Origin: Actinoplanes sp. TBRC 11911
GTDB taxonomy: Bacteria > Actinomycetota > Actinomycetes > Mycobacteriales > Micromonosporaceae
NCBI RefSeq assembly: GCF_012933445.1
Contig: NZ_JABBNC010000015.1
Coordinates: 62,001 to 126,000, forward strand
Reading direction: 5' to 3'
DNA length: 64,000 nucleotides
Shown here: positions 24,640-33,680 of the stretch, in pieces
How positions within the stretch are numbered: position 1 is the first letter of the stretch
Layout of the letters: each line of letters opens with the position of its first letter
Program-made: the position numbers and the translations under genes
Notes under the pieces: model-generated
The model's input: the letters and a program-made list of their open reading frames with translations, nothing else
Database searches by the model: none
Told to the model about the DNA's origin: nothing

Positions 24640-25968
24640 GTGGGCAGGAACAGCCGGGAGCGGCACAAGGCCAAGCGGAAGGCTGCCGACGCGGCACGGA
24701 ACCGTAGACCCTCTGTCTTGGGCGAACCCGTGGGTCCGTTTCCGGGGAGCGAGGGTCCGCTGCCCGAGCAACTGATCGACCGGGCGATCGCCGCGGTCCA
24801 CCACCAGCAGGCGGACGAGTTCGAGATCTGCCGTGACCTGCTGGTTGCCGGCCCAGGGGGCGCGGTCGGCGTGCAGGTTGTCAACCGGGCGCTGCTCTCT
24901 TCGCTGGTCGGCGAGGTGGAGCACGCCTGGCGTCGCGGCTGGCAGCCGTCCGAGCTTGTCCGGGCGGCCCGCCGCGAGGGTGGTGCGCGGCATGCCCGGC
25001 TGGTCGCCGACGCCTGCGCGGCCCAGATCCGTGCCTATCCGATCGCCTCCGTCGACCGTACGTGGAAGGCGCAGCTCGAGGCCGTCGAGGCGGACGTCTG
25101 GTGGACGCACGACGACCATTTCGTCGATGTCTGGGCGGTCCGCCACGGCGTCGACCGCGCCGCCGCGATCACCACGGCGATCGAGGTTCTGCACCTGTTG
25201 TTGTCCATGCCAGCAGTCGAGCCGATCGGCCCGATGCCCGGTGTCGTCGACACGGTGGCTGCGAACGGGCACCTCGACCAGCGGCTCCTGGATCGCGTAC
25301 GGGCCCTGCTCGCGAAGGCCGAGCGGACGGAGTTTCCGGAGGAGGCCGAGGCGTACACGGCAAAAGCTCAGGAATTGATGACCCGTCACCGTATCGATCA
25401 CGCGTTGCTCGCGGCGACGGCGGGCAAGCGCGATCGGCCGAGTAGTGTGCGTATCGCTGTCGACAACCCGTACGAGGCGGCGAAGTCTCTGCTGCTGCAG
25501 GTGGTGGCCGACGCGAACAGCTGCCGCGCGGTGTGGATGAAACGGTTCGGACTGGTCGCGGTGGTCGGCTATGCCTCGGATCTGGACGCCACCGAGGTGC
25601 TGTTCACCTCGCTGTTGGTGCAGGCGACCCGGGTCATGACGGGCGCCGGGTCGAAAACCGACAGGTCGGGGCGTAACACCACCCGTTCGTTCCGGCAGTC
25701 CTTCCTGACCTCGTACGCGTCGCGGATCGGTGAACGACTCAACGCGGCCTCGGAGCGGATCGGCCAGGAAGCGGCAGCCTCGGACCGGGGTGCCGCTCTG
25801 GTGCCCGTGCTCGCCGCCCGGACCGAGGCCGTGAACGACGCCTTCAGCGAGCAGTTCCCGGAAATGACGCAGGTTCCGACCCATGTGAACAACAGCGAGG
25901 GCTGGGCATCCGGCCGTGCCGCCGCCGACCGTGCCGTTCTCCAGGGTCGGGCGAAACTGTCCGGCTGA
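24640..25968 (+). CDS. DUF2786 domain protein
   Basis: 442 residues from GTG 24640, with GGAAAGGGG eight bases upstream; longer frames upstream overlap the divergent hydrolase and are rejected. A basic N-terminus (RERHKAKRKAADAARNRR) comes first. The DUF2786 domain lies about 215-257 (LLAKAERTEFPEEAEAYTAKAQ then LMTRHRID), followed by a region with NSCRAVWMKRFGLVAVVGYASDL that commonly accompanies it. The biochemical role of the family is not established. No operon partner is evident. Confidence 0.82.
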   Translation: MGRNSRERHKAKRKAADAARNRRPSVLGEPVGPFPGSEGPLPEQLIDRAIAAVHHQQADEFEICRDLLVAGPGGAVGVQVVNRALLSSLVGEVEHAWRRGWQPSELVRAARREGGARHARLVADACAAQIRAYPIASVDRTWKAQLEAVEADVWWTHDDHFVDVWAVRHGVDRAAAITTAIEVLHLLLSMPAVEPIGPMPGVVDTVAANGHLDQRLLDRVRALLAKAERTEFPEEAEAYTAKAQELMTRHRIDHALLAATAGKRDRPSSVRIAVDNPYEAAKSLLLQVVADANSCRAVWMKRFGLVAVVGYASDLDATEVLFTSLLVQATRVMTGAGSKTDRSGRNTTRSFRQSFLTSYASRIGERLNAASERIGQEAAASDRGAALVPVLAARTEAVNDAFSEQFPEMTQVPTHVNNSEGWASGRAAADRAVLQGRAKLSG

Positions 25969-26089
25969 GGGAAACCGCTAGCTGCTCGGGCGGCTGGCGA
26001 ACGGCTCGTTGAGTCCCTCCGCGGGCACTGGTTTGCGTGCTCGGCGACGCCTGGATCATTTGACGCGCGACGACGACTAGCCTGACGCG

Positions 26090-26563
26090 GTGACCGACGA
26101 CTTCACCTCGACGTTGCCGCGCAAGCGGATGGCGGCTGCCGCGCTGCTGACCGATGATCGGGGCAGGGTGCTGCTGGTGGAGCCCACCTATAAGCCGCAC
26201 TTCGAGGCTCCTGGCGGCTCGGTGGAGGCCGATGAGTCGCCGTTTGCTGCCGTGATCCGGGAACTCGAGGAGGAGCTTGGCCTTGCGTTGCGGCCGGGCC
26301 GGTTGCTGGTGGTCGACTGGGTGCCGCCGCGCCCGGGTCGTACCGAGGGCCTGATGATGGTCTTCGACGGCGGGTTTCTGACGCCGTCGCAGACCGAGCA
26401 GATTCGGTTGCCGGCCGACGAGTTGCACGGCTGGGCGTGGTGTACCGAGCAGGAAGCCGGTGAGCGGCTTTCGGCGTCGCTGGCCCGCCGTATGAGCGCG
26501 GCGGTCCGGGCGCGGGCCGAGGGCACAGTGGCCTATCTGGAGAACGGGTTTTTCGTGGCCTGA
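26090..26563 (+). CDS. NUDIX hydrolase
   Basis: 157 residues from GTG 26090. A complete Nudix box, GGSVEADESPFAAVIREL then EEELGL (about residues 43-66), provides the glutamates that bind magnesium. NUDIX enzymes cleave nucleoside diphosphates linked to another group; nothing here points to a particular substrate. Stands alone and converges with the dehydrogenase remnant. Confidence 0.9.
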   Translation: MTDDFTSTLPRKRMAAAALLTDDRGRVLLVEPTYKPHFEAPGGSVEADESPFAAVIRELEEELGLALRPGRLLVVDWVPPRPGRTEGLMMVFDGGFLTPSQTEQIRLPADELHGWAWCTEQEAGERLSASLARRMSAAVRARAEGTVAYLENGFFVA

Positions 26564-26612
26564 CCGCCGAGGCCATGGACAGGCTCCGCCGCAGAACCTG
26601 TTGTGCTCGGGA

Positions 26613-27699
26613 TCAGGCAACGGCAGCGAGTTCCGCCGGCCGGTTCTTGATGTGGGCGGCCAGCAGGCTCATGCCGCCGGAGCGGTAGAGACTGTCGTGG
26701 ATACCGTCCGCGTAAAGCAGTCCGGTGAGGTCGGCGCACGCCTTGGCGACAGGGTGACGGCGCTGGTAACCGGCCGCGCCGATCAGCGGGGCCAAGTCGG
26801 TGACGGCCCGTACGGCGGTGTCGACGCCGGCTGCCTTGCCGAGGCGTGCGAGCAGCCCGGCCTGCGGATGATCGGTGGCGGCGAGCCGGCTGGTGGTCAA
26901 GGCAGCCAGCAGCGCCGCGGTGATCTGGGCATGAGTGCGACCCAGCATGATCAGCGCGTTGTCCCGGACCCGCTCCAGGACCCCGATGTCGTGGCGGACA
27001 GCGAGCACGTCGGTGACCAGGTCGTGCACACTGGCTGCGGTGCCCAACGCGGTCGCGGTGATCACGCAGTACCCCCCAGCCCCAGCCGCCGAGCCCGAAC
27101 GGCTCGACCACCTCTCGTTCGATTCGCGGGTCCTCGGCGTCGACGAGGACCGCGCTGATGCTTCCGTCCGGGTCACGGACGAAGGTGACGAAGGCGGCCG
27201 CCTCGGTCAGCCGCGACACCCAGCACTTTTCGCCGGTCAGGCGCCATCGTCCGTCTCTGCCCAGGCGTGCCTGGGTGGTGATTTCGCGGATGCGGGATCC
27301 GCCGTGGCGTTCGGTCGCGGCGATGCCGATCAGCTCACCGGCGCGCAGCCGCTGCTCCCAGGCATTGGCGGTGGCCGTGGGGGAGTGGGTGAGCACCATC
27401 GCGCCGTGCCCGGCGCCGGTGCAGTCGCGCAGATCGAGATCGCGGGCGCCGGCGAGGAATTGGGCGAGGGTCTGCCACAACGGGCCGACCGGACCGGACG
27501 GCGCCCGATGCCCGCGGGAGGCCAATTCACGGCGTAGCCCGAGCAGCCACGCTGACCAGGCGACCGCATCGGTTCGAGCGGGCGCAGCCGGGCACAGCCC
27601 ATCGAGGGTGGCGTCGAAACGTTCGAGGGCGATCCACCCCGCGGGGTCGATTTCGGGCACGCTGCTGCGCAAAGGTTCCAGCCACGCCAGGGCGTTCAC
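26613..27699 (-). pseudogene. Acyl-CoA dehydrogenase-like gene broken by a frameshift and probable internal deletion
   Basis: GTG 27699 lies four bases after the acyltransferase stop. The first frame gives about 210 residues of acyl-CoA dehydrogenase-type sequence (GIAATERHGGSRIREI, WRLTGEKCWVS, ending EPFGLGGWGWG). The rest (VITATALGTAASVHDLV, then RDNALIMLGRTHAQ) continues in another frame to a stop at 26613. The shift falls at a six-G run near 27071-27076 (C-run on the + strand). The segment that normally follows the FGLGGW-type motif appears to be missing by tens of residues, which suggests a real deletion rather than only a base-call error. Total 361 residues if joined. With the hexapeptide acyltransferase it may once have formed a biosynthetic pair. 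Confidence 0.7.
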
Positions 27700-27703
27700 G
27701 GGG

Positions 27704-28483
27704 TCACCCTTTCGTGTACACCGCGGCGGGTACGCCGTAAACGATCGTGTTGTCGGCGACGTTTCGGGTGACCACCGAACCGGCGCCGACCAGCGCACCC
27801 GCGCTGATGGCGACGCCGGCCAGCACCACGGCGCCGCTGCCGATCTTGCAGCCTTCGCCGAAGGTCGGCGGGGTCAAGGCCAACTCGATCTCGGGCTGTC
27901 GCCAGATCAGCTGTTTGTCGTTGATCGTACGGACGCCGGCGCCAAGGAACACGTGGTCGCCGACCACAGTGTCGGCCGTCAAGTGCGAGCCGGGCGAGCA
28001 GCGCACACCGGAGCCGATCCGGGTGCCCCGCTCGACGGTGAGGTTTGCGGCGAGTTGGCTTCGCGCACCGACGCTGACACCGGTGCGCAGCAGGGTGTGG
28101 TGCCCGATCGTGGTGTCGTCACCGATCGTGACACCGGCGTAGATGATCGCACCGGCGCGGATGATCACCGCGGTGCCAAGGATCGTGGTGCCGCCCGCGC
28201 CGGAGTAGTACTCGCGTACGGCATAGCCGTACTCGGGCTCGCCCAGGATGGTCTGATGCCCGACATAGGCGTGGTCGCCGATGGTCAAGCCGCCGTGCAG
28301 CACGGCGTTCGCGCCGACGGTGACCTGCTCACCGAGCACGATCGGGCGGTGTACGCCCTGGAGATCAGCGGCCAGGAACACGGTGGTCGGGTGCACGCGG
28401 CAGCCAGGCCCGATCCGCAGCAGTCCGGCCTGGACGAGCTGCGCCGCGGTGATCGGCTCGGCAAGTGTCGTCGGGTGTGTCAT
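27704..28483 (-). CDS. Left-handed beta-helix (hexapeptide-repeat) acyltransferase
   Basis: 259 residues from ATG 28483 with GGGAG seven bases upstream. The protein is mostly I/V/L-G-x4 hexapeptide repeats (VTVGANAVLHGGLTIGDHAY, AGVTIGDDTTIGHHT), interrupted by a loop containing EPEYGYAVREYY, and ends NTIVYGVPAAVYTKG. This fold is typical of trimeric sugar or amino-acid N/O-acyltransferases using acetyl-CoA or acyl-ACP. First gene of a two-gene leftward unit with the dehydrogenase remnant, divergent from the XRE regulator. Confidence 0.87.
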   Translation of the reverse strand: MTHPTTLAEPITAAQLVQAGLLRIGPGCRVHPTTVFLAADLQGVHRPIVLGEQVTVGANAVLHGGLTIGDHAYVGHQTILGEPEYGYAVREYYSGAGGTTILGTAVIIRAGAIIYAGVTIGDDTTIGHHTLLRTGVSVGARSQLAANLTVERGTRIGSGVRCSPGSHLTADTVVGDHVFLGAGVRTINDKQLIWRQPEIELALTPPTFGEGCKIGSGAVVLAGVAISAGALVGAGSVVTRNVADNTIVYGVPAAVYTKG

Positions 28484-28585
28484 CGAAACTCCCTGCAACT
28501 CGGCGCCCGTCGGTGACAGGTGAGGCGGGCCATGCATCCAGTGCACCCGCATCGGGCGCCGACAAGAAGGCATCTCACTTCCCCT

Positions 28586-28598
28586 GCAAGCGGCTTGC
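28586..28598. promoter_or_regulatory. GCAAG-CGG-CTTGC dyad in the acyltransferase/XRE divergent region
   Basis: A perfect five-base inverted repeat with three-base centre, midway between starts at 28483 and 28654. Plausible operator for the adjacent XRE-type regulator, but only one copy is present, so chance is not excluded. Confidence 0.3.
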
Positions 28599-28653
28599 GT
28601 GATCTGCAATCGGACGGTCACCCTGAAACTCCCGTGCGACGAACGGAGCCACC

Positions 28654-29978
28654 GTGACCGCACCCCCGCACTGGACGGCCAATCCGGCGGTCCAGCGGGC
28701 AGTTCATGCCCGCGACTTCGCCACGATCCTGCGGTTCTCCCGCATGGCAGCCGGTCTGACCCTGGGGCAGCTCGGCGTGGCTGGCGGCTACTCGGCGTCG
28801 ACCTTGTCGCGGTTGGAGAGCGGGCGCCGGGCCATCCGCGACGTCACCGAGTTACGCACATTGGCTGACCTGTACGACGTACCTGCGGAAATGTTCGGCC
28901 TGGCATCCACGTCCGGACCAGCCGCCGGGGCTACCCTGGCCACAACTGTGGACGGAGAGGGCGACACCGTGCACCGACGCAACTTCCTTGCAGGCGCAGC
29001 GGCCGTCGGCGCCGCAGCGGCGTTTCCGGCGACGCCGGCCACCGCGGCGCCGACCGGGCCCACTATCGAGGACGTGGTGTTCGGCCGGCTCACTGCCGAG
29101 CCGCTGCCCGGCCAGCGACTGGCAGCCCAGATCGCCGCCGCTCGAGCCGACTACCGGGCTACCCGCTACACCCGGCTCGCCCGGCGACTGCCGAGGCTGC
29201 TCGCCCAAGCAGTCGCCAGCCGCTCGGCCGCCGGGCCGAGCGAGCAGGCCGCCGCCGCGCAGCGGCTCGCCGAGGCGTACGGCGTCGCGACGCAACTGCT
29301 CATCAAGCTGTACGACAATGGCCTGGCCTGCGCCACCGCCGACCGGGCCGTACAGGCGGCAGCCTCCGGCAACAGTCCGCTGATCATGGCAGAGAGCCGG
29401 CGGCTCGCGGCGACCGTGCTGCGCCGCGTCGACCACCGTGACAGCGCTCAAAAGCTCGTGTTGCAGGCGGCCGGAGAGCTGCGCAGCTCTACCACGGAAT
29501 CGGCGCTGCCTTCCACGCCATGTACGGGCAGTTGCTGGCCGTCGCCGCTTACACCGCGGCGATCCGCGACGACCGCGACACCGCTGGGATGCTCCTGTCG
29601 GAGGCGGAACAACCGGCCCGCGCGGCCGGGACCTCCACTCGGTTCAACACCACCGAGCTCGCCGTCTACCGCATTGGCGTCGCTCGCAAGCTTGGCGACT
29701 ACGGCGCCGCCGTCGACTACGCCGGCAAGATCGATCCACGCTCGATCACCGACGCCGAGCGCCGCGCCCGCTACTGGGAAGACACCGCTCTGGCGTTACA
29801 GGGACGCGGCCGGGCTTCGGCAGCCTTCGACACCCTGCTCGCCGCCGAACGTGACGTCCCTGAGGAGGTCCGCTACCGGCCCTGGTCGCAGCAGCTCACC
29901 CACGACCTCCTCTCGGCACCGGCCAGCTACAGCCTGTCCGGCGTTCGTGAGTTCGCCACCCGGATCGGCATCGTGTAA
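28654..29978 (+). pseudogene. XRE-type regulator with embedded twin-arginine-like segment, frameshifted
   Basis: GTG 28654 starts a helix-turn-helix domain (about 22-75, LRFSRMAAGLTLGQLGVAGG, YSASTLSRLESGRR). A segment RRNFLAGAAAVGAAAAF at 108-124 looks like a Tat signal placed inside a cytosolic protein, followed by a helical TPR-like region. The frame is lost near 29488: after AAGELR the homologous continuation is LYHGIGAAFHAMYGQLLAV, one base out, which then runs intact to a TGA at 29978. A single-base deletion explains it. If joined the product is about 441 residues. Whether this is real decay or a sequencing error needs the reads. Confidence 0.7.
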
Positions 29979-30023
29979 TCACGTCTACCTTCGCGTGACC
30001 CCCTGCCTTGCGGCGCTCGCGGT

Positions 30024-30422
30024 CTAGGTCTTTGTCGGGAGGCCTGCGGCGCGCCACGCGAGGTAGCCGCCGGTCAGGTCGGTCGCCCGGTGGAGGCCCA
30101 GGTCCTGCAGCGAGGCGGCGGCCAGGCTGCTGGTGTAGCCCTCCTGGCAGTAGACGATCACCTCGAGGTCGAAGCGGTCGGCGAACGGCAGCCGGGCGTC
30201 GCTGCGCGGGTCGAGCCGCCACTCCAGGACGTTGCGCTCGATGATCACGGCGCCGGGGATCTCGCCGGACTCGGACCGCTGCGCCTGCGGGCGGATGTCC
30301 ACCAGGATCGCGCCGCGCGTCAGGGCGTCGGCCACCGCCCGCGGGTCGAGCCGGTGCAGCCGGGTGCGGGCCGCGGCCAGGATCTCGTCGATGCCGCGCG
30401 AGCCGGGGGGAGGAGTCAGCAC
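30024..30422 (-). CDS. Rhodanese-like sulfurtransferase domain protein
   Basis: 132 residues from GTG 30422. A single rhodanese domain: ILVDIRPQAQRSESGEIPGAVIIE near the N-terminus and the active-site loop VYCQEGYTS with the persulfide-forming cysteine, then GLHRATDLTGGYLAW. Transfers sulfane sulfur to an unknown acceptor. It lies nine bases after the methyltransferase stop on the same strand, so the two are probably co-transcribed. Confidence 0.9.
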   Translation of the reverse strand: MLTPPPGSRGIDEILAAARTRLHRLDPRAVADALTRGAILVDIRPQAQRSESGEIPGAVIIERNVLEWRLDPRSDARLPFADRFDLEVIVYCQEGYTSSLAAASLQDLGLHRATDLTGGYLAWRAAGLPTKT

Positions 30423-30431
30423 GCGTTCGTC

Positions 30432-31499
30432 CTAGCGCCGGACTTCGTAGACCCGGCTGACCGGGCCTTCCGCGGCGAGCCGCCAATACCGTAGGCCGGC
30501 CTGGGCGGCGATCTCGCGCAGCGCCGCCTCCCCGGCGTGGTTGCCCAGCGCCTGCGGACCGCCACCGCCGGAAAGCGCGGCCGGAAGACACAGAATCGGC
30601 GACAGCGCATAGAAGATCCGCTCGATCGGCGTGCCGGCCTCGCTGGGACGGGCCGGCGCGTTCGGCTCGATGATCAGACATACGCCGTCGTCGGCAAGTG
30701 CCCGCTCGGCGTGGACGAGGGCGGCCAGCGGGTCACCGAGATCGTGCAGACAGTCGAAGTAGGTGATCAGCTCGAAGGTCCGCGCCGGCAAAGCGGACGC
30801 CGCGGCGAATTCGAAGGTGACCCGGTCGGCCACTCCTTCCCGCTCGGCCAGCAGCTGAGCCGCGACGATCGAGGGCAGGTGCGGGTCGTAGCCGACGAAT
30901 CGGGACCGCGGGAACGCCTTGGCCATCAGGACGGTGGTATGCCCGTAACCGCATCCGACATCCGCGACCGCGACGCCGCGGTCCAGCTTCGCGACGGCAC
31001 CGGAGATCGACGGCAACCACCGCGAGACCAGGGCGGCCGCATAACCCGGCCGGAACGACTCCGCCGCGGCCGCGAAGAACTCCGCGCCGTGCTCGTCCCA
31101 GTCGACTCCGTCCCCCGTACGGTAGGCCTGTTCCAAGGTTTTCCCGCTCGCGTAGAGGCTGGGCAGCATCCCGAACAGGCCCATGAGATAGACCGGCGAC
31201 GTGGCGTTGCTCAGCACCATGGCGTTTTCGGTGGGGAGCAGATAGGTGTCGTTCTCCTCCACGACGTATTCGTTGGCGACCTGCAGCGCGAGCCACTCGT
31301 TGACGTAACGCGCGGACAGCCCGGTCTGCTCGGCGAGTTGCCGCACGGTCACCGGGCCGGCCATCGCCATCGCCTGGTAGAGCCCGAGCCGGCCACCCAG
31401 CACCGTCGAGATCGCCGAGAACGCGGCACCGGCGTCGCCGGTGACCCGCCCGAGGAACTGCATCATGCGTCCCTCGTCAAACGTATTTCCGCTATCCAT
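30432..31499 (-). CDS. SAM-dependent methyltransferase with winged-helix N-terminus
   Basis: 355 residues from ATG 31499, with AAGGAAACGG directly upstream. The N-terminal dimerisation/winged-helix region (about 25-95, VTVRQLAEQTGLSARYVNEWL) is followed by a class I Rossmann domain with ADVGCGYGHT as the SAM-binding loop and YFDCLHDLGDP downstream. Resembles O-/C-methyltransferases of specialised metabolism, but the acceptor is unknown. Leads a two-gene unit with the rhodanese and is divergent from AraC 31733. Confidence 0.85.
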   Translation of the reverse strand: MDSGNTFDEGRMMQFLGRVTGDAGAAFSAISTVLGGRLGLYQAMAMAGPVTVRQLAEQTGLSARYVNEWLALQVANEYVVEENDTYLLPTENAMVLSNATSPVYLMGLFGMLPSLYASGKTLEQAYRTGDGVDWDEHGAEFFAAAAESFRPGYAAALVSRWLPSISGAVAKLDRGVAVADVGCGYGHTTVLMAKAFPRSRFVGYDPHLPSIVAAQLLAEREGVADRVTFEFAAASALPARTFELITYFDCLHDLGDPLAALVHAERALADDGVCLIIEPNAPARPSEAGTPIERIFYALSPILCLPAALSGGGGPQALGNHAGEAALREIAAQAGLRYWRLAAEGPVSRVYEVRR

Positions 31500-31732
31500 T
31501 TCCGTTTCCTTAAGGACGATCTCGATCTGTTGCCTTCCTCGGCCTCGTGCGGCTGAATGGCGAGCGTGTCGCTGTGTTGGACGCCACGGGTCACCGCCTG
31601 GATACGGACCTGATAATTGCGGTACGCGGACGCTTGCGCGGAGCACGGTTTTGACCGTAGGAGTGCGTGCTCATGCCTGTCATGGCCGTGGCATCGCGCG
31701 GCCTTGCCTAAAAATCGCATCGGGAGAAATGG

Positions 31733-32602
31733 ATGCTCGACGAATTGAGTGCCGCCGTCGCCCGCCACAGCGCCGCGTTGTGGACGCATACGGCGGTGCC
31801 ACGCCTGAGTCTGGTCAGCGTCGAGGAGACGGCATCGGCCGAACTGCTGCACGAGCCGATGATCTGCTTTGCCGTCGAGGGGGCGAAACGGACCACCGCC
31901 GGTGACCGCACATGGCTGATCAGGCGCGGAGATCTGTTCCTCAACTCGCTCGAAGTCCCGGTCACCGCCAGCGCCCACCAAGCCCCCTTTCGCTGCGTTG
32001 TGCTGCGCCTCGACGCCACCGTGCTGGCCGGCCTTCTCCTGGAACTCGACACGACCGAACTGCGCGCGCTGCCCAGTCCCGATGGACAGGTCGCCGCACC
32101 GATCACCCCGGAACTGGCCGATGCGGTGACCCGATGGGTGCGCCTGCTCGACACCCCGGCCGATATCGGACCACTCGCGTCCGGGATCGAGACCGAAATC
32201 CTGTACCGGCTGCTGAACGGTCCCGTCGCCCCCGTGCTGCGGCAGTTCGCGATCGCCGACTCCAGCCTGTCCCGGATTCGCGCGGCCGCCCGGTGGATTC
32301 GCGAGAACTATGACCAGCCGTTGAGCATCGAGACCATCGCCGCCACCGCGCACATGAGCGTTGCCACGTTGCACCGGCAGTTCAAAGCGGCCACCGGTAT
32401 GAGCCCGATCCGCTTCCAGAAACAGCTACGGCTGCAGGAGGCGCGGCGTTTGTTGCTGGCCCGCGCCGGCAGCGCCGCACAGGTGGCCACCGTCGTCGGA
32501 TATGCCAGCCCTTCGCAGTTCAACCGCGAGTACCGGCGGGCCTTCGGTCTGCCTCCGGCGCAGGACGCCAGCCGGCTGCGGCAGCGCGTGACCACGGCCT
32601 GA
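31733..32602 (+). CDS. AraC-family regulator with AraC-type N-terminal cupin domain
   Basis: 289 residues from ATG 31733, preceded by CGGGAGAAATGG. N-terminal ligand domain (PF06719-like; LLHEPMICFAVEGAKR). Two C-terminal helix-turn-helix units: LSIETIAATAHMSVATLHRQ and AQVATVVGYASPSQFNREYRRAFG. Regulators of this type usually control a neighbouring oxidoreductase or hydrolase; here the divergent methyltransferase or the hydrolase and MFS genes downstream are candidates. Confidence 0.9.
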   Translation: MLDELSAAVARHSAALWTHTAVPRLSLVSVEETASAELLHEPMICFAVEGAKRTTAGDRTWLIRRGDLFLNSLEVPVTASAHQAPFRCVVLRLDATVLAGLLLELDTTELRALPSPDGQVAAPITPELADAVTRWVRLLDTPADIGPLASGIETEILYRLLNGPVAPVLRQFAIADSSLSRIRAAARWIRENYDQPLSIETIAATAHMSVATLHRQFKAATGMSPIRFQKQLRLQEARRLLLARAGSAAQVATVVGYASPSQFNREYRRAFGLPPAQDASRLRQRVTTA

Positions 32603-32632
32603 CCCGGCCAGGCATTCCATGGAGCGGGATCG

Positions 32633-33610
32633 ATGAATGGTGGCCGGATGGTGATGACGAATCGTGGAACCTCTCTGTTGCGCTCCACGGACGCGGACGA
32701 GGTCAGCGCGTACTGTGGGAACTTCTTTTTCACCCATCGCATATCGCATCTCGGGGATCCGCGCGATTTCTCGTTCAGCCTCGACGACATGCCGCTCGGG
32801 CCGGTGCGGATCTCCGAGATCGTGTACGAGGCGGACGCCGCGATCCAGCTCGGCGGTTTCCGGTCCAGCTACAGCTTCTTCCTGCCGGTCCAGGGGTTCG
32901 TCTGCATCGAGCATCAGAAATCAACGGTCCTGGTCGATCCGAGCCTCGGATTGGTCGTCGCTCCGCGGGAACCGGTCAATCTGATCCATTGGAGCGCGCG
33001 CACTAAGGCTCTCCTGGTGTGGTTCGAGGAGGGCCCGCTCGAGAACGAGATCGCCGCCATGCTCGGGCGCGGGGTCCGGCGATCCGTCGGTTTCCAGGCG
33101 CAGGTGCGGACCGGCACGCCGGATCTGGCCGCGTGGATCGAGCTGGTGCGCACCGTGCACCGGTCCCGCGATCTCGTACGGCATTCGTTCGTGTCGGCCT
33201 CGCTATCGGACAGTCTCGTCCGGGGTTTCCTGTCGGTGACACAGCACGAATATCGCGAATACCTCGATCGCCGGGTCGGCGCCGGTTTCTCACCGACCCT
33301 GTGTGCGGCGACCGAGCTGATCGATGGGAACGCGAACCTGCCGCTCACCCCCTTACACATCGCCGCGCATTGCAATGTGGACGTCCGGACACTGCACGCC
33401 GCATTCCGCAAACATCTCGGAACGACGCCGATGGAGTACCTCCGTAGCGTGCGCCTGCAGCGGATCCACGCCGACCTGCGCGACTCGGGCCCCGAGGTCA
33501 CCGTGGCGTCGATCGTGCACAAATGGGGAGTCACGCACCTCGGGCACTTCTCCGCGGTCTACCGTTCGACCTTCGGTGTCCTGCCGTCGGAAACGCTGCG
33601 CGGGACCTAA
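32633..33610 (+). CDS. AraC-family regulator (AraC_binding_2 type)
   Basis: 325 residues from ATG 32633 (RBS GGAGCGGG); ATG 32651 is an alternative. The N-terminal part contains FFFTHRISHLGDP and a long sensor region with FVCIEHQKSTVLVDPSLG, typical of AraC_binding_2 regulators. The C-terminal DNA-binding part has LPLTPLHIAAHCNVDVRTLH and WGVTHLGHFSAVYRSTFG. Follows the other AraC gene after 30 bases on the same strand, so the two may be co-transcribed, an unusual pairing of two AraC regulators with different sensor domains. Confidence 0.88.
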   Translation: MNGGRMVMTNRGTSLLRSTDADEVSAYCGNFFFTHRISHLGDPRDFSFSLDDMPLGPVRISEIVYEADAAIQLGGFRSSYSFFLPVQGFVCIEHQKSTVLVDPSLGLVVAPREPVNLIHWSARTKALLVWFEEGPLENEIAAMLGRGVRRSVGFQAQVRTGTPDLAAWIELVRTVHRSRDLVRHSFVSASLSDSLVRGFLSVTQHEYREYLDRRVGAGFSPTLCAATELIDGNANLPLTPLHIAAHCNVDVRTLHAAFRKHLGTTPMEYLRSVRLQRIHADLRDSGPEVTVASIVHKWGVTHLGHFSAVYRSTFGVLPSETLRGT

Positions 33611-33680
33611 GCGCTCCAGGGACATTCTCGTACGCCTCAGGGATAGCTTCGCTACGCGCTGCGAAATTAGCGTCCTCGAC

